The translations under genes and the position numbers were made by a program. DNA of 64,000 nucleotides from Tenacibaculum sp. SG-28 (GTDB lineage Bacteria > Bacteroidota > Bacteroidia > Flavobacteriales > Flavobacteriaceae): assembly GCF_002954385.1 (NCBI RefSeq), contig NZ_MQVY01000001.1:286892-350891 (forward strand), given 5' to 3'. Positions within the stretch are counted from its first letter, which is position 1; the number at the start of each line of letters is the position of its first letter. Of this stretch, positions 43,550 through 54,430 are shown in pieces. The notes under the pieces are model-generated. The model made no database searches, had not been told where the DNA came from, and saw only the letters and a program-made list of their open reading frames with translations.

Positions 43550-45452
43550 ATGAAATTAAGGAAAGAAAAGATTATTTTTGTTTTTTTATTTTTAATTCTC
43601 TGTTTTTATGCTTCGGTAAGGAGAATTACAACAATGAAACAAAAAAGAGTGGGAAATCAAGTATCAAAAGTACATTTGCGCAATTAATTGTGCCAAAAAT
43701 GAGCAGCGGAATTTTGACAACAAAAATTTATTGATAGATTCCTACATTCAAATGGGAACTTTTCTGAATAATAGAAACTCAATTTACAGCGACTATGAAA
43801 AAGCAATCGAGTTTTTTGAGATGGGATTAGAGGTTTCAACCACCGCACATATTTTACAAAGAGCTTCTTGTTTTGAGGGTATTGGTGATGCAGGGAGGTA
43901 TTTACAAAATGTAATTATAGCCACTGAAAATTATGCAAAAGCCGAACTTTTATATCGAAAACTAGAAAATTACAATAAAATAGCAACTTGTTTACATCGC
44001 ACAGGGGATTTGTTATTGGATCAAAAAAATTATACATTGTCTAAAAGCCATTATGAAAAAGCTTTAGAGTTTTACACTAAAGAAAAGAATTGGCTATTTG
44101 TGGCTTCTTGTTTATCTAATATAGGAGAAATATATGTTCTTCAGGGAAGAAAAGAAGATGGTCTCCATAATTTCAACAAAGCTTTAGCGCTCCATGAAAA
44201 TCACAAAACAGATCCAAAACACAGTGCCTTCACATTGTTTGAAGTTGGAAAATTATACCTAGATAGCCTACATATACCAAATCGCGATAAATATTTTAAC
44301 AAGGCATTACAAATAGTCGAACAAGATAACTTATTAGACGGTATTGCCTATGGGAATATTTTAATGGCAAACCTGAAATATAACGACGGAGAGTATGTGG
44401 AAGCTAAAAATTATGCAAAGAAAGGTTTGCGTATTGCTCTTTCCTACGGTCATAAAATTAAAATTCGAATGGCATATCTTATTGCCTCAAAGATATATGA
44501 AAAGATGGGGGCCTACGACGAGGCACTACAAAATTATAAATCTTACAGAGAAATTGATACCCAAGTTCAGCAAAAAGAGAATAACGAATTTAGTGCAGAG
44601 TTAGAGACAAAGCATCAGGTAGAAAAGCAGAATACTATATTGCTGCAAACCGAAAAAGAAAAAAATATTGCGAAAAACCAACGAAACTTAATTATAGTAT
44701 TCTTATTTATCTTCCTTTTTCTAGTACTGATTTTAATTCGATATCAAATTAAGTTGAAAAAGAGTAACAAGATGTTATTTCAAAAAAAAGAAGAAATTCA
44801 AAATATGAATACGTCATTGGTAAAAACAGTAAATTATAAAAATATCCTTCTCAAGGAAGTACATCATAGGGTAAAAAACAATTTGCAGATAATTTGCAGT
44901 ATTCTTGAGATGCAAATAGACTCAAGTGGTAATTCTAAGCTTCAAGAAAAACTTCAAACGAGTATTGATAGAATATTTTCTATGGCTTTAGTACACGAAC
45001 AATTGTATTCTGACGGTAAAGACGAGACCATTGATGCACAGGGTTATTTTTACGATATCATTAATTCGATTAAGTCTTCACAAAAATTTACCAACAAGAA
45101 AATCTTGGTACGATTGCAAATTGAAGCCATCCATGTAAATCTACAAAGGGCATTACCATTGGGTATGATACTAAACGAGTTAATAACCAATGCCTATAAA
45201 TATGCCTTTGATTATCAATCTGATGGTTTTATCAATGTTTCATTAAAATCAGATGGGAGTTATGTGTTTTTAGATATCAGCGACAATGGATCTGGGATTG
45301 ATCTTTCAAAAGCAAGAACAAATAGTATAGGGTTACAATTAGCGAAAGATTTTACCACACAAATACGTGGTACATTTACTTGTTTTGTCAAAAATGGCAC
45401 GCACTATAAAATTGCCTTTCCAATGATGATTAACACTGCTAAAATATCTTGA
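43550..45452 (+). CDS. TPR-containing sensor histidine kinase, frame break(s) near the N-terminus
   Basis: About 634 residues if two one-base losses (around 43607 and 43690) are restored; a single one-base gain would also rejoin the ends. From the ATG at 43550 a signal/membrane segment (KIIFVFLFLILCF) is followed by TPR-like repeats (for example YSDYEKAIEFFEMGLEV, NYTLSKSHYEKALEFY), a membrane segment (LIIVFLFIFLFLVLILI) and a HisKA_2-type dimerisation helix with the phospho-His in LLKEVHHRVKNNLQIICSIL. The ATPase has NELITNAYKYAF and ISDNGSGIDL. No response regulator is adjacent. The signal input is probably extracytoplasmic. Confidence 0.85.
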
Positions 45453-45588
45453 TTTTATTTGGCATATTATTTGTTGTATTTTTATGGATAATAATACATT
45501 TCCAAAGCAAAAAACTTTTCTCTTTTAAGGTTGTTTTACTATTTGTCTTTGGAAAATTTCTAACTTTTCGGAATCGTAACATTTCTGT

Positions 45589-45596
45589 TACTTTTG
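45589..45596 (+). promoter_or_regulatory. -7 box upstream of the DUF4136 gene
   Basis: Exact TAnnTTTG match (tacttttg) 18 bases before the ATG. Confidence 0.4.
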
Positions 45597-45614
45597 AAAT
45601 AAAAATATAAATAA

Positions 45615-46142
45615 ATGAAACGATTAAATTCACTTTTTGTACTGTTTTTTTTGGGATTATTCTTTTTGTCGTGTAGTTCTGTAAGAGTTTCTACCGATTA
45701 TGATACACAGGTAGATTTTGGTGCTTTAAAAACATTTGCTTTCTACAAAACAGGAGTCGATAAGGCTGCTATATCTGATTTGGATAAAAAAAGAATCATG
45801 CGTGCCATAGAGGCTGAACTTCTTGCAAAGGGAATGACTAAATCTGCAACCCCGGATGTTCTAGTTAATATTTTTACCAAATCGCGAGAAAGAGTTGATG
45901 TTAATGATAATAGCTTCGGAGGCTATTGGTATCCTTGGTATTACGGCCCATCACAAGTTACAGTATCTACGCAAACGGAAGGTACACTATTTATTGACTT
46001 GTTAGATACTAATGGAAAAAATCTACTTTGGCAAGGCATAGGAACCGGTGTCTTACAGATGCGATCTATGGAAAAAAAGGAAGAACGAATCAAAGAATTT
46101 GTACATGAGATCATGGAACAGTATCCTCCTCAAACCAAATAA
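45615..46142 (+). CDS. DUF4136 lipoprotein
   Basis: 175-residue lipoprotein; the signal ends in lipobox FFLSC. The mature part carries the DUF4136 pattern: VRVSTDYDTQVDFGALKTFAF, KKRIMRAIEAELLAKGMTK, the ATPDVLVNIFTKSRE strand, a Tyr/Trp-rich stretch (GGYWYPWYYGP) and an EGTLFIDLLDTNGKNLLWQG strand. Monocistronic with its own -7 box upstream and a strong hairpin terminator 11 bases after the stop. Function unknown; the family is common on bacterial envelopes. Confidence 0.85.
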   Translation: MKRLNSLFVLFFLGLFFLSCSSVRVSTDYDTQVDFGALKTFAFYKTGVDKAAISDLDKKRIMRAIEAELLAKGMTKSATPDVLVNIFTKSRERVDVNDNSFGGYWYPWYYGPSQVTVSTQTEGTLFIDLLDTNGKNLLWQGIGTGVLQMRSMEKKEERIKEFVHEIMEQYPPQTK

Positions 46143-46153
46143 TAAGCTACTTT

Positions 46154-46190
46154 AGAGAGGAATTACAGAAATACAATTCCTCTCTTTTTT
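46154..46190 (+). terminator. terminator after the DUF4136 gene
   Basis: AGAGAGGAATT / AATTCCTCTCT stem (11 pairs, 10-base loop) followed by TTTTT, starting 11 bases after the stop. Confidence 0.85.
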
Positions 46191-46201
46191 AGAATTAAAT
46201 T

Positions 46202-46363
46202 TTAAAAGCCTTCTCCAGGATTTTCTGGGCTTTGTGCTTGTGCTTGTTTCGGATGTAATAGGAGGTAAGTTCCCAATGCTGTCAGCACAGTATACTTTCC
46301 ATATTCTCCAATTTTTTTTACGGCTTCTTTTCTACAGATTAATTTTTTGTCCTTGTTTTGCAT
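46202..46363 (-). CDS. small exported peptide after the T9SS-sorted gene
   Basis: Found by hand. 53 residues, ATG at 46363 and TAA at 46202-46204. A basic N-terminus with a Tat-like RK pair (LICRKEAVKKIGEYG) is followed by a hydrophobic segment (VLTALGTYLLL) and a probable cleavage zone (HPKQAQAQ), then the short mature tail SPENPGEGF. Its ATG begins 2 bases after the stop of the lamin-tail gene on the same strand, so it is almost certainly co-transcribed. I recognise small flavobacterial proteins of this general look but no named family. Whether Sec or Tat exports it cannot be told. Confidence 0.65.
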   Translation of the reverse strand: MQNKDKKLICRKEAVKKIGEYGKYTVLTALGTYLLLHPKQAQAQSPENPGEGF

Positions 46364-46365
46364 GG

Positions 46366-49247
46366 CTAATCGATTTTTTTAATAATAAATTTTTTATATC
46401 TGTCTCCTTTTTTGGTGGTTATCTTTAAAAAATACATTCCAGTAGAAAGTTTAGGAATGGATATTTTACACGTTCCATCTATATCTAATATTTGTGTTTG
46501 TATCTGTGAACCAAGTTCTGAATACAGGCTAAATTTTACTCTTCCTTTTTCTACATTTGTTAAGGTCAATTCTCTTGGAGCAGAAATGTATATTTGTATT
46601 GCTTTTGCATTGCTGTTGGGTTCTTCTGAAACTAATATTCTTGAGGTGATATGTAGGTAAAATCTACCAAGGTCTTTTGTATTCTCTTTTAGTCTGATGC
46701 GGTAGTTTTCATTCCTTAGGTTTGTATAGGTATTATTTCGTTTATCTTCTAGGAAAACTTTAATAGTCTTTGGGATATTACGTGTCGAAGCACCGAAGGA
46801 AATGGTTTGGTCTTTTATCGTTGTAACTCCTAAAGGAATAGTAATGTTTTTCATACTAGAATACGGTACACTTTGAATCCCTAGTTTTTTATTATTTTCT
46901 CGGCTTACAAGCTGGGTGTACAAAATTCCTTGGTTGTTCATTCCTGCAAATACGGTGCCATCATAACCATTGTCAAATCCTGTGGTACATCCCTTCTTAA
47001 ATATAATTTTAGTAGTTGTTTTATAAGAGTCATTACCAAAGGTAACAAGTACTTCAGCACTGTTTTTTTTTCATAAGTATCACTGAGATGGCTCTGATTT
47101 TCCCTTTCAAAAGTTATGGTGCCTTGGGTATTCGTCTTTATGAAAAAGCCTTTTGAAGGAGCAATTTGAAAGGAGCTGTCTGTTCCTGCCATTTTCAATT
47201 CGTATTTAGATGCTGTTGGATTCCATATCCATATGGTTTGTTCCTCTAAAATCTTTTTATTATCCTTTAGGAAGGTTCCCAAATTTAAATACGATGTATA
47301 CGGGTTACCAAGGAGGTGAAAAGCAATAGAGTCTGAAGTTATTCTTTGCGTTACCGAAGCTGTCGAGACACTACCGGATAATGTAAGCTTCCCTGGGCTC
47401 GCTAGTTTTACAGCAAACCCCTCCGCTTGCTTTATTTCTTTATTCGAGTTTACAGTTTGGTAATCCCATTTGTTTTTCGTTTTGTCATATAAAGCAATGC
47501 CAATATTTCCATTCTTTCCTGTGGCCAAAATATGGTTTCGTATTACATTTTTAATTTTTTCTCCCTGCACAGGAAGTGTTGCTAAATACCAATTTGTACG
47601 CTCTAAATTTTGCTCGAAATTCACGATACCTTTACTATCTTTTTTGGCGATAAAACTCGCTCCTGATTTAATATTTAAGGAATTAAATTCTATAGATTCA
47701 CTTGCGGTTGGATAATGGTTTAATCCTGAAGGAATTTCCACAATGTCATCGTGTTGAGGTACTGTACTATCCAACCAATTACTTGCGGTATTCCAATTTT
47801 CATCTGTGTTTCCTGTCCATTTTATAGTTGGTGAAAAGGAACGATTGGTTGTGTTGTATCTCCCAGGAGAAAAGTTTTCAGGATTGGAAGCTATTTCTGA
47901 ATGTTTCTGAAATGTACCAATCAAATCTAATTCTCTAGCGATGGATTGATCTATATTTCCTGCAACGCTATATTCTTGCCTTAAGATTTCTGTACCAAAT
48001 TTATTTTTTAAAACGATAGTGTCACTACCATTATTTAATCCTAAATTACCCGAACTTGCAACTTGTACCATACCGGGAACAGTTATTGGTGTTCCACCAC
48101 CAAAAATAACGATGGTTTCTTCTACAGGAATAATAGTACCAGCAGGAAAAATATGTCGTTCACGAACAGCGTCTGCAAGGACCCAGTTGGATATATCAAT
48201 AGCAGTTCCACTTGCATTGTATATTTCTATAAATTCATCTTCACTAGTATCCGATATACCGTCACCATTTGCATCCCCTTTACTACTTGATGGATCTGCT
48301 AATATTTCATTAATTAGCAATGGTCTTTCTCTGTCTATTATGTGTATGTAATGGTTTTTTTTTCTAACTTCTACAGTTCCTGAAGTTACAGTAATGACAA
48401 GACCTAGTGTTTCACTTTCAATATCGCTATCAGGATGCAATGCAATTTTTACATATTGTGTTCCATTTGCAGTGAAAGTAAGTTCTGTGGTGAGAATTTC
48501 GAAGTCTTCTCTATTTACTGTGCTATTTGCCTCTGCTGCAATCCCTACCGTTATTTCAGAACTGAAATTTGTCATAGAAATTGGTACGCTAGTGATAAAA
48601 TTAGTGTTTGGTTCTGTTAGGTAGGTGTTTTCTGATAGAAAACCTAGTATTGGATTTGTCGTATTAGAAATTGTAGAGCCTTGTACTACTATATCATTTC
48701 CTGGACCTTCAAAGCCAGCACTTCCTGCGGTACTTTCTGCATAATACATATAGATTCTGTAGTGTATTGGTATTGAAGATACAGCATGATTGATTGCAAA
48801 AGTAAGTTGTTGTGTATTTGTTACATCTTGTAAGTCTTGAGCATCACCTACAGAGGTGCTGTAATTGTCTAAAGAACTTCTTATGGCAATAGTGCGTGGT
48901 CCGGTTACAGATTTTTGTATGTTCACAGTAATAGAGGAAACACTATAGGTGCATCGGTTCTCAGGACTAATGGATAATTCTATATAATCATTTTCTGCGA
49001 TAGCCTGTGCTATATCTCCGGTACTCCAATGCTTGGCATTAAATCGATTTTTATTTTTTGATCCGATTAGTCCAGATCCTCTTTGCAGTATTGCCTTCTT
49101 AAGATTTGGGTGATTGGTGGTCGAGGAAACGGTAGATTCATTACCAGTTAATCCATTACAATCAAAGGTAATTAGTTCTTGGGCAGCTACATTAATTTTT
49201 ACCAAAAGCAGCGCCAAGAACAAAGTTTTTGTTCTTAAAATTTTCAT
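46366..49247 (-). CDS. lamin-tail domain protein with T9SS sorting domain, one frame break
   Basis: About 960 residues with one A added to the run of nine at 47063-47071. From the ATG at 49247 the signal peptide ends INVAAQ. Then come a beta-rich N-terminal part, a lamin-tail domain (RPLLINEILADPSSSKG and EFIEIYNASGTAIDISNWVL, about residues 315-420), a further Ig-like region, and a C-terminal type IX sorting domain (ISIPKLSTGMYFLKITTKKG, ending YKKFIIKKID). It should be exported and attached at the cell surface by the Bacteroidota type IX system. The small peptide gene follows 2 bases downstream. Confidence 0.85.
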
Positions 49248-49468
49248 AACTTTTTTTTTCAAAAGTAGAAAATATAATTATAACTTCTTAGTAATTAAGG
49301 TTTTATTTTTTTTTCGTGTTTAAGTATCGGGTAGGTGCTTATTCTATTTTTTTGGAGTAAATCAAAGTACGCTTTACAATTTATTAAGCCATAACATTTC
49401 TGGAGCGTTTCCTTACTTCAGCTTGTGCCTAAATTTATTATACTATAGTGAAAAGAATAAAAACAGCT

Positions 49469-50968
49469 TTAGTTTTTTCTCCAAAATAAAGGGGTTAACA
49501 GTATTAAAACGGTAAATAGCTCTAAACGGCCGATAAGCATAAGGAAAGAGCAAAACCATTTTGCACTTGCCGTTAAATGAGAAAAATTATCCACAGGACT
49601 TACACTGCCAATAGCAGGTCCTATATTTCCGAGGGAGGATGCAGAAGCGCCTAGCGCCGATGCAAAATCTAATCCGAGAAAAGAGAGTACTACTGTCCCT
49701 ACAATAAAAATGAGCATATAAATAATAAAGAAGGATATGATATTGAAAACAATAGTTTGGTTTACAGCTTTTCCGTCATATCGCACTGGGATTATAGCAT
49801 TTGGGTGTAACGATTTTTTAAACTCTAAAAAACTATTTTTAAGCATAATGATATGACGAACAATCTTTACACCTCCAGAGGTTGAACCTGCCGAGCCACC
49901 GAGAAAAAATAGGGCAAAGAAAATAGCGGTAATAAAATAATTCCACATGGTGAAATCAGCAGTGACAAAGCCGGTGGTCGTCATTACCGATAAAACCGAA
50001 AATAAACTGTGGCGTATCGCACTTTCTACCTCTCCAAAAGGCATTGGATGTTCTATAGTGGTTTGCAATCTAGAATCTTGATAAAAGACAATATTAACTG
50101 CTACAATAGCAGCAATACACAGTATACTAAAAAGGTAGTATTTGAATTCTTCGTTCTGAATAACCTTTTGAATTTTACCTTTTAAAGCAAAATAGGTAAG
50201 TACAAAATTGGTTCCTGCGATGAACATGAAGAAAATGATGATATATTGAATGGCAGGAAGATGGTTCCAATAGGCTATACTTGCATTTTTGGTGGAAAAA
50301 CCTCCAGTACTAACGGTTGCCATTGCATGGTTTAGTGCGTCGAACCAAGACATCCCTGCTATTTTCAAAAGAAGGAATTCTACAAACGTTAAAAGTACAT
50401 AGATTAACCACAAACGTTTTGCGGTATCTGTTATTCTTGGATGAAGTTTGTCTGCTGATGGGCCAGGGGCTTCCGCCATAAATAATTGCATCCCTCCAAT
50501 GCCTAAGAGTGGTAAAATTGCAATCGTAAGTACAATAATCCCCATACCGCCAATCCAATGTGTTGCACTGCGCCAAAATAAAATACCTTTGGGCATTGCT
50601 TCAATGTCATTGATAATGGAAGAACCGGTAGTAGAGTATCCGGAAATAGTCTCAAAAAAAGCATCTGTTATACTGGGGATAGCACCAGAGAGAACGTATG
50701 GTAGCATTCCGGTTACGGATAGGGTAAGCCATCCGAGGGTAACAATTAAATACCCCTCTTTTTTTTGTATATTTTTTGATGTAGGCTTGTTAAAGAAAAA
50801 AAGTAATAATCCGGCGGTTATGGTTATAATTCCCGCATTCAAAATTCCTAATGCAGCGTCTTCATCATGGTATAAACTGAACGGAATTGCTAGCCACATA
50901 AATACACCATTTAGCGCGGCAGTAATCCCGAGGAAACGATATATTTGTTTGAAATTTAGCTGGTTCAT
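49469..50968 (-). CDS. trkH: potassium uptake transporter TrkH
   Basis: 499 residues from the ATG at 50968. TrkH is the K+-translocating membrane subunit. Four P-loop regions are visible: SGYSTTGSSIIND, ATVSTGGFSTKNAS, VMTTTGFVTADF and SSLGNIGPAIGSV. It starts where trkA ends (ATG and TAA overlap by one base), so both are translated from one transcript and the two subunits act together. Family certain; exact cation selectivity inferred. Confidence 0.93.
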   Translation of the reverse strand: MNQLNFKQIYRFLGITAALNGVFMWLAIPFSLYHDEDAALGILNAGIITITAGLLLFFFNKPTSKNIQKKEGYLIVTLGWLTLSVTGMLPYVLSGAIPSITDAFFETISGYSTTGSSIINDIEAMPKGILFWRSATHWIGGMGIIVLTIAILPLLGIGGMQLFMAEAPGPSADKLHPRITDTAKRLWLIYVLLTFVEFLLLKIAGMSWFDALNHAMATVSTGGFSTKNASIAYWNHLPAIQYIIIFFMFIAGTNFVLTYFALKGKIQKVIQNEEFKYYLFSILCIAAIVAVNIVFYQDSRLQTTIEHPMPFGEVESAIRHSLFSVLSVMTTTGFVTADFTMWNYFITAIFFALFFLGGSAGSTSGGVKIVRHIIMLKNSFLEFKKSLHPNAIIPVRYDGKAVNQTIVFNIISFFIIYMLIFIVGTVVLSFLGLDFASALGASASSLGNIGPAIGSVSPVDNFSHLTASAKWFCSFLMLIGRLELFTVLILLTPLFWRKN

Positions 50969-52314
50969 TAATTGAATAAATCTTCTACAGTTGTAATAGC
51001 CTCCGACAAACAAAAAACAATAGCTTTATCACCGCTTTGTAATTGAAAGTCACCAAATGACATCAATGGTTTTCCTCTTCTAATTACACCGCCGATGACT
51101 GCTTCTCTTGGAAAACGTAATTCTTTTATTATTTTATGCGTTACTTTCGCATTAGGTTGCACTTCAAACTCCATAACTTCTGCATCCACATTATGCAGAT
51201 TTGCCAAGGCTAATAAACCACCTTTTCGGATATGTCTGAAAATATTACTTGCTGCTATTAGTTTTTTATTGATTAAAGTGTCAATACCAATCGTTTGCGA
51301 TATATTAATGTAATCCATGTTTTCAACTAGAGCGATGGTTCTTTGAACTCCTTTTGATTTAGCCACCAAACACGACATTATGTTTGTTTCTGAATTTCCA
51401 GTTACAGCCACAAAAGCATCCATAGATCTAATGTTCTCTTCCTCGAGTAATTCTAAATCTCTTCCGTCTCCAAATATTACTAAGGTATTTCTTAAATCTT
51501 CAGCAATTTGTAATGCTTTTTCTTTTTTACGTTCTATTAATTTTACATTAAAATTAGCTTTACATAGATTACGAGCTGTTTTTCTTCCAATGCTACTTCC
51601 GCCAAGAATCATTACATTTTTGATATCAATGTGTTCTTTCCCTATGATGGGGTTAAGCTTATTTATACTGTAATTGGGAACGGAAAAATAGACCTGATCA
51701 TTTAACTTATACACAACATCACCACGTGGAATTATAGTTTCGGTAGCTCCTTCTCTTTTGATAGCGATGGTTATAAAGTCTACGTGCGAAAATTTGTCCT
51801 TGGCTTCTTTTACGGTTAGATCTAGAATAGGAGATTTGTACCCTAGTGTGGTTCCCATGATATTGAATACACCTTTTTCAAAGGCAACCGTATCGTTAAA
51901 AGACGATTGATCCAATAGCATTTTAATTTCATCTGCGGCTAATTCTTCCGGAGAAATCATGAAGTCTACACCGTAATCTTCAAATTTTATAGTATCATTT
52001 TTTAAAAATTCTGGATTGTGAATACGTGCAATAGTTTTATTCACACCCAATGCTTTACCAATTACAGAGATTGTAAAATTAGTGTTTTGGCTTTCGGTCA
52101 CTGCGAGTAGCAGGTCTGCATCTTCCATGCCTACCTCTTTCAGTAACGATACGGATGTCGCATCTCCTTTTCTAGTGATAACATCCAGATGATTGTTAAT
52201 ATAGTTTAGCTTTTCACCGTCGAGGTCTATAATGTAAGTGTCCTGAGATTCATAGGATAAAAGTTTGGCTAAATGAAAACCAACGTCTCCAGCCCCGGCT
52301 ATGATAATCTTCAT
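50968..52314 (-). CDS. trkA: Trk potassium regulator TrkA
   Basis: 448 residues, usual length. TrkA is the cytosolic RCK protein gating TrkH. Two Rossmann RCK-N domains are clear: MKIIIAGAGDVGFHLAKLLS and VMILGGSSIGRKTARNLCKA, each followed by an RCK-C domain. The second includes a GDGRDLELLEEENI segment and a C-terminal FCLSEAITTVEDLFN. The gene precedes trkH with a one-base TAATG overlap. The radC gene diverges upstream, 92 bases from its start. Confidence 0.94.
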   Translation of the reverse strand: MKIIIAGAGDVGFHLAKLLSYESQDTYIIDLDGEKLNYINNHLDVITRKGDATSVSLLKEVGMEDADLLLAVTESQNTNFTISVIGKALGVNKTIARIHNPEFLKNDTIKFEDYGVDFMISPEELAADEIKMLLDQSSFNDTVAFEKGVFNIMGTTLGYKSPILDLTVKEAKDKFSHVDFITIAIKREGATETIIPRGDVVYKLNDQVYFSVPNYSINKLNPIIGKEHIDIKNVMILGGSSIGRKTARNLCKANFNVKLIERKKEKALQIAEDLRNTLVIFGDGRDLELLEEENIRSMDAFVAVTGNSETNIMSCLVAKSKGVQRTIALVENMDYINISQTIGIDTLINKKLIAASNIFRHIRKGGLLALANLHNVDAEVMEFEVQPNAKVTHKIIKELRFPREAVIGGVIRRGKPLMSFGDFQLQSGDKAIVFCLSEAITTVEDLFN

Positions 52315-52406
52315 ATTTTATTAAAAAGATAGTAAACAAAGATACTATCCTTGTTTGGGTTGTGCAAAAAATTATATATTTATCCGTAATTACTAAAAAT
52401 TGCAAG

Positions 52407-53093
52407 ATGAAAAACGTATCTATTAAATCTTGGTCTTCGATGGATAGGCCAAGAGAAAAGTTAATTCTAAATGGGAAAAACGCGCTTTCTGATGCCGAAT
52501 TAATGGCAATATTACTCGGCTCCGGAAGTAAAGAAGAAAGTGCCCTGGCGCTTTCCAAACGCATTTTACATACCGTAGGAAATAATTTAAATAACTTAGC
52601 AAAGCTTCCGATTTCACAACTCATGAAATTTAAAGGTATTGGAAAGGTTAAGGCAATAACCATAATTACCGCTTTAGAATTCGGAAAAAGAAAACAGTAC
52701 GAATCAGAAATAGCAGTTTCAAGAATTTCCTGTTCTAAAGATGTTTTTAACGCATTTCACTCGCATATTGCGACCATAGAACACGAAGAGTTTTGGGTTA
52801 TGTATCTCAATAATTCCAATGTAGTTCTTAGCAAACAACAGATAAGCAAGGGAGGAATCACGGCAACATTAGTAGATGTTCGTTTGGTATTGAAAAAAGC
52901 TTTAGAACTTTCGGCTATTGGGATAATTTTGTGTCATAATCACCCTTCGGGAATTGTAAAACCTAGTCATGCAGATCGCAACCTTACGGAAAAAATTAGA
53001 ACCGCAGCAACCACAATGGATATTGCGTTGTTAGATCATTTAATAATAACTGAAAAAGCGTATTTTAGCTTTGCCGATGAGGGATTGTTGTAA
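52407..53093 (+). CDS. radC: RadC family protein (JAB/MPN domain)
   Basis: 228 residues from the ATG at 52407. N-terminal helix-hairpin-helix region (KFKGIGKVKAITII) and a C-terminal JAB metal site: HxHxxS/D motif in ILCHNHPSGIVKPSHAD, plus LLDHLIIT. The family was named for DNA repair, but repair activity is disputed, and a metallopeptidase-like fold is certain. The next gene (deacetylase) is on the same strand 30 bases after the stop. Confidence 0.93.
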   Translation: MKNVSIKSWSSMDRPREKLILNGKNALSDAELMAILLGSGSKEESALALSKRILHTVGNNLNNLAKLPISQLMKFKGIGKVKAITIITALEFGKRKQYESEIAVSRISCSKDVFNAFHSHIATIEHEEFWVMYLNNSNVVLSKQQISKGGITATLVDVRLVLKKALELSAIGIILCHNHPSGIVKPSHADRNLTEKIRTAATTMDIALLDHLIITEKAYFSFADEGLL

Positions 53094-53123
53094 ATGCAAT
53101 TTTTGGTATATAAATACTGTTTC

Positions 53124-54430
53124 ATGCTTTTAATTTACACGCATAAAATTACGCCAAGAGTACGATATATATGCAAACATATACTTACTCGTATTCTGCA
53201 AATTCCAATAAGTTTTACCACAAAAGTAGAGGATTTCGTTGCGCATAATGGTCCTAAATTTTCCTATACGAAAGTTGCTTTAGGGAAAGAGTTTTTTGTT
53301 AAAAGTCATGATTTATTATTCCAACAAGGCATTCAAGACATTGAAATAATCGTTGAAGATTGGGATACAGTTCCATGCTTTTTTGTTACTGGAGAAAAGT
53401 CTGGGGTTCCTTATGATATATTTTCTGCCAGCTTTTATCTCATCACTCGTTACGAAGAATACTTACCTCACATTAAAGATAAATACGATCGTTTTGAAGC
53501 TTCTGAAAGTATAGCTTTTAAGAGTAACTTTTTAGAAAAGCCTGTCATTGATATATGGGCATATCGTTTCTTACAAGAGCTGCAAGCGAGATTTCCTGAT
53601 TATGCATATACCTATCGAAGTTATCAGTTTATCTCCACCATCGATGTAGATAATGCATATGCATATAAACATAAAAGTTTGGTCCGAACTGTTGGAGGTT
53701 TTTTCAAAGATGCCTACGGATTAAAGATCTTTAACTTATGGGATCGGTTTGCGGTATTGTTTAATATTAAAAAAGATCCATTTGATACGTTCAAGAAAAT
53801 TTTGAAACTCAAAAAAGAGCACGATGTTCGTACTATTTTCTTTTTTTAATTGGAGATTATACTTCCTTCGACACCAATGTTTCTGCCGCTAAAACTAAAT
53901 TCAAGTTACTCATAAAAGATATGGTAGATTATGCAAGGGTAGGCCTTCATCCTTCGTACTATACAATGAAAGATTTAGCATTATTAAAAAAAGAAAAAGA
54001 ACGGCTTGAATCCATAACAAATTTACCTATTAAAAGATCCCGACAACATTATTTGAGGTTTTCTTTACCAGATACGTACCAAAAGTTAATCGATTTAGAA
54101 ATAGAAGAGGATTACTCTATGGGGTATGCGAGTCAAGCAGGGTTTAGAGCAAGTACCTGTACTCCTTTTTACTTTTACGATTTAGATTTTGAAATCCAAA
54201 CTCCGTTAAAAATATTTCCATTTGCAGTTATGGATACTACTTTAAATGATTACATGAAACTAACACCCAAACAATCTTTGGGAAAGATCAGAGATTTAAA
54301 AAATGAGGTAAAGAAGGTTAATGGTACTTTTATAACGCTTTTCCATAATGAAAGTTTAAGTGCCTATCAACGATGGAGAGGGTGGAGTAGGTTGTATGGT
54401 TCGATGTTGAAAATATCTAAGAGTTCATGA
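53124..54430 (+). CDS. polysaccharide deacetylase-like protein, one frame break
   Basis: About 435 residues after one T is added to the run 53841-53847, which joins EHDVRTIFFF to LIGDYTSFDTNVSA. I use the ATG at 53124 (MLLIYTHKITPRVRYICKHI); an earlier ATG right after radC is not family-like. The protein has the flavobacterial polysaccharide deacetylase family pattern: YDIFSASFYLITRYEEYLP, STIDVDNAYAY (metal-site Asp and context), HPSYYT and ITLFHNESLSAY with a conserved His. Probably modifies a surface polysaccharide. The acyltransferase gene overlaps by four bases (ATGA). Confidence 0.83.

Noticed and set aside
43484..43687. Small separate gene before the TPR-kinase
   Set aside because: The internal ATG at 43550 encodes a membrane signal that belongs to the kinase. 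The short frame ends only because of the indel(s).
46366..46941. C-terminal sorting domain as a separate gene
   Set aside because: One A added to the run at 47063-47071 joins it in frame to the lamin-tail gene, and it has no signal peptide of its own.
53094..53123. Earlier ATG for the deacetylase right after radC
   Set aside because: The added residues do not resemble related proteins, whereas the start at 53124 gives a normal N-terminus.
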